From positions 1 to 11,144 of the forward strand of contig CAMNDR010000009.1 of assembly GCA_946535685.1 (NCBI GenBank): a DNA stretch of 11,144 nt. The letters are read 5' to 3'. This DNA is from an uncultured Clostridia bacterium (GTDB lineage: Bacteria > Bacillota > Clostridia > Oscillospirales > Ruminococcaceae). Positions within the stretch are counted from its first letter, which is position 1; each line of letters opens with the position of its first letter. Positions 6,242 through 11,144 of the stretch are shown here, piece after piece. Made by a program: the position numbers and the translations under genes. Under the pieces are notes generated by a model. The model was not told the DNA's origin, made no database searches, and was given only the letters and a program-made list of their open reading frames with translations.

Positions 6242-7810
6242 ATGAAAATTTATGCAGCGCTGACTGCCGCAGTGCTTCTGCTGGCCGCTCCGATGACCGT
6301 GTATGCGGACGAGGAGGAAAACAGCAGTGAGGAAGAGCTGGAGGCTTATGTCGGCGAAAGCATCCAATATGAATACACCATCGACGCTGAGGGCGGCGTG
6401 ACACTGGATCATTTCAAGGACGCTGAGACCTACGAGGGTGCTCTGACGATCCCTGCAGAGATCGAAGGGCATCCTGTGAACCGGATCGGAAGCGGCTGCT
6501 TCATGAGTGCCAAGAGCATCACCTCCGTCACCATCCCGGCTTCTCTCTCAGATATCGGCATCAGCTCTTTTTTTGACTGCGATGCGCTCGAATATTTTGA
6601 GGTCGAGGAGGGCAATACCTACTTCACCGTGCAGGACGGCGTGCTGTTTGCAGATGAAGGACGGCTGCTGGTCGCCTATCCGGCTTCCAGGGCGGATGAG
6701 ACCTATACCGTGCCGGGCGGCGTGGAGGAGATCGTCTCCGGCGCCTTCGGCTTTGCACAGCACCTGAAGGAAGTGACTGTCACAGAAGGTGTGGAGTACA
6801 TCGGAAGCTGGACGTTTGCCCATTCTGACACGCTCGAAAAGGCCGATATTGCCGGCTCTGTGTATGAGATCGGGGACTATGCCTTCTCCTACTGCAGCGC
6901 ACTGCATGATGTGCAGTTCCACAGCGGCACGGAGAATATCAGCCATGCCGTATTTGCTTACGATGCGGCGCTGGCACAGGTCACACTGCCGGATACGCTG
7001 AAAACGGTGGGACAGTATGCCTTCTGCGGCACGGGCATGGAATGTGTCACGATCCCGCCGCTTGTGGAGGAGATCTCCTACTGTGCCTTTGGCTATGATG
7101 CGGAGATGAACCCGATACACGGCTTTGTGATCTACGGGCAGCCCGGTACAGAGGCTCAGATGTACGCAACAGCGTCTGATCCGGACAATGATTATGAGAA
7201 TAAATTTGACTTTGTGGCAGTCGTGGATGCCATGATCCCTTATGAGCTGGGCGGCGGTATGCTGTATTCCGAGATGACAGAGGCAGCGGAAACAGAAGTC
7301 TCCGCTGCAGAGGAACCGGAAGCAGAAACGGCTGTTGAAACCGATGCAGACGGCAAGCCTGTCAGCTTTGATCAGAAGGTCGGTGCAGGACTGTTCGGCA
7401 ATGACCGGATCAAGCTGATCCTGGGCATTGGCGGCGGAACGGCGATCATACTGGCGATCGTGCTGCTGATCGCTTTCCTGCGCAATCCGAAGAAGAAGCC
7501 CGCAGAGAAAGCACCCGCAGAAGAAGCTCCCACAGAGAAAACTCCCGCAGAAGAAGCTCCCGCAGAGAAAGCACCTGCAGAAGAAGCTCCCGCAGAGGAA
7601 ACACCTGCAGAGGAAGCTCCCGCAGAGGAAGCACTCGCAGAGGAAGCTCCCGCTGAGGAAGCTCCCGCTGAGGAAGCATCCGCAGAGAAAGCACCTGCAG
7701 AGGAAACTCCCGCTGAGGAAGCATCCGCAGAGGAAGCGCCTGCAGAGGAAGTACCCGCAGAGGAAGTGCCTGCTGCACCGTCCGGACCGGAAAAGGATGA
7801 CAAGGCATGA
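6242..7810 (+). CDS. BspA-type leucine-rich-repeat membrane protein with acidic Pro-Ala-Glu repeat tail (LRR protein 1)
   Basis: A 522-residue single-pass surface protein. Residues 1-24 are a signal peptide (KIYAALTAAVLLLAAP, then VYADE). About eight LRR_5/BspA-like units follow (about 55-320), of the form IGxxAFxxCxxLxxVxIP. A loop module with DGVLF and YP comes after the second unit, and the last unit ends in a cap with IYGQPGTEAQMYA. After a Glu/Ala-rich linker, a membrane helix (392-413) is followed by RNPKKK, which fixes a cytoplasmic C-terminus. The 109-residue tail has 18 pentapeptide repeats, mostly PAEEA (420-509), with a net charge of about -25. I chose the ATG at 6242: it has an AGAGGG ribosome binding site, and the in-frame ATG at 6203 lies inside the -10 box. 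BspA-like proteins often bind host or matrix ligands; the ligand here is unknown. The next gene overlaps by ATGA. Confidence 0.88.
   Translation: MKIYAALTAAVLLLAAPMTVYADEEENSSEEELEAYVGESIQYEYTIDAEGGVTLDHFKDAETYEGALTIPAEIEGHPVNRIGSGCFMSAKSITSVTIPASLSDIGISSFFDCDALEYFEVEEGNTYFTVQDGVLFADEGRLLVAYPASRADETYTVPGGVEEIVSGAFGFAQHLKEVTVTEGVEYIGSWTFAHSDTLEKADIAGSVYEIGDYAFSYCSALHDVQFHSGTENISHAVFAYDAALAQVTLPDTLKTVGQYAFCGTGMECVTIPPLVEEISYCAFGYDAEMNPIHGFVIYGQPGTEAQMYATASDPDNDYENKFDFVAVVDAMIPYELGGGMLYSEMTEAAETEVSAAEEPEAETAVETDADGKPVSFDQKVGAGLFGNDRIKLILGIGGGTAIILAIVLLIAFLRNPKKKPAEKAPAEEAPTEKTPAEEAPAEKAPAEEAPAEETPAEEAPAEEALAEEAPAEEAPAEEASAEKAPAEETPAEEASAEEAPAEEVPAEEVPAAPSGPEKDDKA
7499..7768 (+). repeat. 18-copy 15-bp in-frame tandem repeat
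   Basis: Eighteen consecutive 15-bp units close to CCCGCAGAGGAAGCT encode [P/S/L]-[A/T]-E-[E/K]-[A/T/V]. Units differ at few positions (AGAGAAA, AGAAGAA and AGAGGAA variants; CCC, CCT, TCC or CTC first codons). Because the unit is a multiple of three, copy-number change by slippage or recombination would keep the reading frame and only change tail length. Confidence 0.93.
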
Positions 7811-9012
7811 GAATGATTCTGAGAGCGGCAGCGGCGCTGCTTGCCGGAGCACTGCTGCTGCCGGTACTGCCGGCGATGACTGCCGGGGCGGAGACAGGCC
7901 ACAGCGAGGATTACGTCTGGTTCTGTAAGGATTACGGCGACGGCACGGTCGGCATTTCGCTGAACGACAAGACCACAGAAGGCACCATCGAGGTACCGGA
8001 GCAGATCAACGGCATGACGATCACCATGATCGACGTGGACTGCTTCAACGGCTGTGAAAACCTGACCGAAGTGAAGCTCCCGGAGACGATCACGGTCATT
8101 GATGACTATGCATTCTACGGCTGCACGGCGCTGGAGGAGCTCACCATTCCGAAAAACGTACAAAAGATCGGTATGAAGGCGTTTTACAACTGCTCCGCAG
8201 TGGAAGAATTCCACATTCCCGCCGGGACATCCGATATCGGGGAATTTGCCTTTGAGGGCTGTGCAGCGCTCAGAGGCATAGAGGTCGCTGACGGAAACCA
8301 GCAGTACAAGGACGAGGACGGCGTTCTGTTCGATCACGAGGGCACGACGCTCATCCTCTATCCGAGCCAGAAGCAGGAGCAGCACTATGCGCTCCCCGAC
8401 GGCTGCACGGTGATCGCAGATTATGCCTTCATCGGCAATACCCATCTGCAGACGGTGGATATCAGCCATATCACGCAGCTCGGCAGAGATGCGTTCTATT
8501 ACTGCACGGCGCTGCAGACCGCAGAGATCCCGGACAGCATCACGGAACTGCAGGGCTCGGTCTTCGGGAACTGCACTTCCCTGGAGACCGTGAAGCTCCC
8601 GCAGCAGCTCGACCGGATCGGTGAGGGCTGTTTTTATGCGTGCATGGCGCTGAAGGAGATCGAGATTCCGGAGACGGTCACGAGCATCGGCAGCTATGCG
8701 TTTTTCAACTGTCCCCTGCTGAAAACCATCCGGCTGACAGAGCGTGTGACGGAGATCGGGGAATATGCGCTCGGCTATTATTACAGCGACGGCGAAGACC
8801 CCAACAAGCTGCCGGGCTTTGAGGTGGATGCGGACAACGGCACAGAGGCTTTCACCTACTGTGTGAACAACAGCATCAAGTGTACCGGCGGTATCACACA
8901 GAACAGTACGTTCGTCATCATCATCCTGTGCGTGGTGGGACTTGTCATCCTCGCAACGATCGTGCTGGTCATCGTGCAGAGCCGGATCCGGAAAAGCCAT
9001 GAACTGAATTGA
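7807..9012 (+). CDS. BspA-type leucine-rich-repeat membrane protein with very short tail (LRR protein 2)
   Basis: A 401-residue paralogue of the preceding protein. It has a signal peptide (1-28, ending TAGA), then about ten LRR_5 units (about 55-350) such as IDDYAFYGCTALEELTIP and IGSYAFFNCPLLKTIRL. The DGVLF/YP loop module follows the fourth unit. A membrane helix (about 367-391, rich in Ile, Val and Leu) ends in SRIRKSHELN, so only about ten residues reach the cytoplasm. The ATG at 7807 overlaps the stop of LRR protein 1 by four bases, with AAGGA upstream inside the previous gene; a second ATG at 7813 is also possible. The repeat Cys (NGC, YGC, EGC) is mostly kept. It has no sortase motif or dockerin, so anchoring is by the helix. 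It is likely co-expressed and possibly complexed with its neighbours; no catalytic motif is seen. Confidence 0.88.
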   Translation: MRMILRAAAALLAGALLLPVLPAMTAGAETGHSEDYVWFCKDYGDGTVGISLNDKTTEGTIEVPEQINGMTITMIDVDCFNGCENLTEVKLPETITVIDDYAFYGCTALEELTIPKNVQKIGMKAFYNCSAVEEFHIPAGTSDIGEFAFEGCAALRGIEVADGNQQYKDEDGVLFDHEGTTLILYPSQKQEQHYALPDGCTVIADYAFIGNTHLQTVDISHITQLGRDAFYYCTALQTAEIPDSITELQGSVFGNCTSLETVKLPQQLDRIGEGCFYACMALKEIEIPETVTSIGSYAFFNCPLLKTIRLTERVTEIGEYALGYYYSDGEDPNKLPGFEVDADNGTEAFTYCVNNSIKCTGGITQNSTFVIIILCVVGLVILATIVLVIVQSRIRKSHELN

Positions 9013-9026
9013 AGGAATGGAACAAT

Positions 9027-10241
9027 ATGAAGAATTTGAAACGAAGCGGATGTGCGCTCGCCGGCATCCTCACCGCAGCGTTCCTTGCTGCACTGCCGAT
9101 GCCCTGCCGGGCGGCGGAGCCGTTTTCCTATACCGTGCTCGATGATGGTACCGCAGCACTGGAATGCAAGGATCCCGGCATTGCCCATGCAGAGATCCCG
9201 GAGACCATCGACGGCTATACCGTTACAGAGCTCGCAGCCAACTGCTTTGACGGCTGCGGGGCGCTTGAGACCGTCACGATCCCGGATTCCGTGACCACGA
9301 TCCGGAGCTATGCGTTCCAGAACTGCAGCATGCTGCAGACGGTCACGATCCCGGATTCTGTGGAAAAGATCGAGGATTTTGTGTTTGAAGGCTGTCTTTC
9401 GCTTGCAGAGATCCGGGTGGAGGACGGGAATCAGCATTATTACGATGAGGACGGCGTGCTCTTCAAGGACGGCCTGTCAAAGACGCTCGTCCGCTATCCT
9501 GCTGCAAAAGAGGCAACCAGCTATGATACACCGGAGCAATGCGGCACAGTCTCGCCGTGGGCATTTACAGGCTGCCGGTATCTGACGAATCTGAATTTTA
9601 CCAAAGCCAGTGCGATCGGTGCGGATGTCTGCATGAACTGCAGCAAGCTCAGACGGGTGACGATCTGCGATGATGTGACAGAGCTGATCGGCGCGGGCTT
9701 TGCCTATTGCACGGATCTGAGGAAGATCGAGCTTCCGGATCGGCTGCGTTCCATCGGTGACCGTTGCTTCTTCGGATGTACAGAGCTGGAAAATATCACC
9801 TTTTCCGATGAGCTGAGCAGCGTCGGCAGCCAGGCATTCTATGCCTGTGTCAGTCTCAAGGAGATCAGGCTGCCGAAAACGCTTCGTTCGATCGGTGAGG
9901 AGAGCTTCGGCTACAGCGTGAATGACAGCGGTGTCTCCACGAAGATCCCAGGGGTGACCTTTGAGGTGGATTTCGGCAGTGAGGCCTATCAATATGCCAG
10001 AGAGCACGGGTTTGCGTATAAATCCGAAGCGCCGCAGTCGCTGATCCTGATTATCGTGGTGGGCGTGGTGCTCGTCATCCTGATGGGATTTGGCCTGAGC
10101 ATCGAACTGAAACGGCGCAAGGCTGAGAAAAAAGCCGAGCAGGAGCGCTTGGAGCTCGAACGCCGCCGCAAGGCGCATGAAGAGCGCATGCAGAAGAAGA
10201 AAGGCAAAAAGCCTTCCGAACAGGAATCCAGATCGGAATAA
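9027..10241 (+). CDS. BspA-type leucine-rich-repeat membrane protein with basic helical tail (LRR protein 3)
   Basis: A 404-residue paralogue. It has a signal peptide (1-29, ending PCRA-AE) and about nine LRR_5 units (about 55-310) such as IRSYAFQNCSMLQTVTIP and VGSQAFYACVSLKEIRLP. The DGVLF/YP module follows the third unit. A membrane helix (338-359) precedes a 45-residue tail (360-404) dominated by Lys, Arg and Glu, with heptad-like stretches such as EQERLELERRRKAHEERMQ and then KKKGKKP. The net charge of the tail is about +7, and it is probably helical or a short coiled coil. I chose the ATG at 9027, which has AAGGA ten bases upstream, over an in-frame TTG at 9009. The gene follows LRR protein 2 after 14 bp. 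Its cytoplasmic tail is opposite in charge to that of LRR protein 1, so the two could interact; this is inference. Confidence 0.88.
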   Translation: MKNLKRSGCALAGILTAAFLAALPMPCRAAEPFSYTVLDDGTAALECKDPGIAHAEIPETIDGYTVTELAANCFDGCGALETVTIPDSVTTIRSYAFQNCSMLQTVTIPDSVEKIEDFVFEGCLSLAEIRVEDGNQHYYDEDGVLFKDGLSKTLVRYPAAKEATSYDTPEQCGTVSPWAFTGCRYLTNLNFTKASAIGADVCMNCSKLRRVTICDDVTELIGAGFAYCTDLRKIELPDRLRSIGDRCFFGCTELENITFSDELSSVGSQAFYACVSLKEIRLPKTLRSIGEESFGYSVNDSGVSTKIPGVTFEVDFGSEAYQYAREHGFAYKSEAPQSLILIIVVGVVLVILMGFGLSIELKRRKAEKKAEQERLELERRRKAHEERMQKKKGKKPSEQESRSE

Positions 10242-10254
10242 AGGAGACAGGACT

Positions 10255-11144
10255 ATGCAATTCAAACAGATCGCAGCAGGCATACTTGCCGGAATGCTGC
10301 TCATGACCGGCGCTGCACTTCCGGCGGCTGCCCTGAATCCGGAAAGCAATAACGGCACGGGAGAACTCGGCACGACCTATGAGGACGGCCTGTTCGTGTT
10401 CAAGTATGTGGAAGGCGGTGTGGAGCTGAGCGGCGTGAGCCCCACAGCACTTGCCGTGACGCTGCCGGATGAAACAGACGGCCGCATGATCGTCAGCATC
10501 GGTGACAGTGCTTTTTATGGCTGTGCTTCCATGGAATCCGTGAAGATCGGCAAATATGTCCGGTCGATCGGCACCTCCGCCTTTGAGGGCTGTGAGGCGC
10601 TGAAATCCGTGACGCTGCCGGAAAGCGTCACTTCACTCGGCAAGGATACATTCAGCGGATGCTCCTCCCTGACGAGCCTGACACTTTCCCCGAACCTCAA
10701 AGAGATCCCGGAGGGTATGTGCTATACCTGCGCACAGCTCGAACAGATCACCATTCCGGAGGGTGTGACAGACATCGGTCCGGAAGCGTTCTATAACTGC
10801 TGGCTGCTGTCTGACATCACGATCCCGGAGGGCATGGAGCATGTGGGAAACTATGCCTTTGCCTTCTGCGGGAGCATGACGGACGCATCGCTGCCGTCCT
10901 CGGTCAAGGCGATCGGTTCCGGCGTGTTCTGCGGCTGTGAGGGGCTGACATCGTTCACGATCGGCAAGGAGCTTGAGACGATCGGCACGCTGAATTTCAT
11001 CGGCTGCAAGAATCTGACGTCCTATGCCGTGGAGCCGGGAAACAAGACCTACACAGAGCAGGACGGCGTTGTCTACAAAGCAGACGGCAGTGTGCTGTTT
11101 GCCTATCCTGCGGGCAATCCGGCGGAGAGCTTTGCTGTGCCGGA
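10255..11144 (+). CDS. BspA-type leucine-rich-repeat secreted protein, N-terminal part (LRR protein 4, runs off right edge)
   Basis: An open frame of 296 complete codons continues to the window end without a stop. The ATG at 10255 has AAGGAG eight bases upstream and lies 13 bp after the stop of LRR protein 3, so it is the fourth gene of the operon. A signal peptide (1-26, AAGILAGMLLMTGAALPAAA) is followed by at least eight LRR_5 units, for example IGDSAFYGCASMESVKI, IGTSAFEGCEALKSVTLP and IGPEAFYNCWLLSDITIP. A DGVVY/YP module follows the eighth unit, right at the edge. The N-terminal repeat run is therefore longer than in the other three. Whether it also ends in a membrane helix and tail cannot be seen. 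Confidence 0.87.
   Translation, partial: MQFKQIAAGILAGMLLMTGAALPAAALNPESNNGTGELGTTYEDGLFVFKYVEGGVELSGVSPTALAVTLPDETDGRMIVSIGDSAFYGCASMESVKIGKYVRSIGTSAFEGCEALKSVTLPESVTSLGKDTFSGCSSLTSLTLSPNLKEIPEGMCYTCAQLEQITIPEGVTDIGPEAFYNCWLLSDITIPEGMEHVGNYAFAFCGSMTDASLPSSVKAIGSGVFCGCEGLTSFTIGKELETIGTLNFIGCKNLTSYAVEPGNKTYTEQDGVVYKADGSVLFAYPAGNPAESFAVP

Noticed and set aside
7499..7768. CRISPR-like repeat array
   Set aside because: The repeats are contiguous 15-bp coding units without spacers, and they translate to a regular pentapeptide.
6548..9000. Two long minus-strand open frames (6548-7852 and 7372-9000)
   Set aside because: They lie antisense to LRR genes with clear signal peptides, repeats and membrane helices. 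Their translations are low-complexity products of the repetitive codons, and they lack family motifs.
9009..9026. TTG start at 9009 for LRR protein 3
   Set aside because: The ATG at 9027 has a better-placed AAGGA and starts directly before the basic n-region of the signal peptide.
8874..10241. Sortase (LPXTG) or dockerin anchoring of the LRR proteins
   Set aside because: No LPXTG-like motif or dockerin calcium-loop repeat is present at the C-termini of proteins 1-3. Each ends in a membrane helix followed by a charged tail.

Overview
The window is the replication-origin neighbourhood of a bacterial chromosome. Order and content (dnaA, dnaN, an S4-domain gene, recF, gyrB) are those of a Firmicute. 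The moderately GC-rich codon use, the BspA-type leucine-rich-repeat proteins and the style of their signal peptides suggest a gut or rumen Clostridia of the Ruminococcus/Oscillospiraceae type. The taxonomic call is inference from gene style; no rRNA is present.

Left part (1-5936, all minus strand, so read right to left): dnaA, a 626-bp non-coding gap, dnaN, two small unrecognised membrane-protein genes, the S4-domain gene, recF, a 192-bp gap, then gyrB running off the left edge. From dnaN to recF the genes are tightly packed, with ATGA overlaps and stop/start abutment, and look like one transcription unit. The two membrane genes are not part of the usual dnaN-S4-recF order.

Origin signals: the dnaA-dnaN gap (3901-4526) holds several DnaA-box-like 9-mers, a TAG-triplet run next to one box with AT-rich DNA beyond it (the layout of the Bacillus basal unwinding system), an inverted box pair close to dnaA, and a perfect 19-bp stem-loop. 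The gap upstream of dnaA (5937-6241) is AT-rich and holds a good dnaA promoter, two weak boxes, an orphan terminator-like hairpin and a divergent promoter. The recF-gyrB gap holds a third box-like cluster. A variant 9-mer, TTTTCAACA, recurs in all three gaps.

Right part (6242-11144, all plus strand, diverging from dnaA): an operon of at least four paralogous secreted leucine-rich-repeat (LRR_5/BspA-like) proteins, coupled by an overlap or by short gaps with good ribosome binding sites. The first three each have a signal peptide, an LRR ectodomain, one C-terminal membrane helix and a cytoplasmic tail. The tails differ sharply: a 109-residue acidic Pro-Ala-Glu pentapeptide repeat, a ten-residue stub, and a 45-residue basic, probably helical tail. 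The fourth gene is cut by the window end. Genes on both sides of the origin point away from it, apart from dnaA itself reading across the origin gap as in other Firmicutes.

The replication genes form the housekeeping core. The LRR operon is the accessory part and the most likely place for undescribed biology: an origin-proximal set of surface receptors or adhesins with tails inside the cell.
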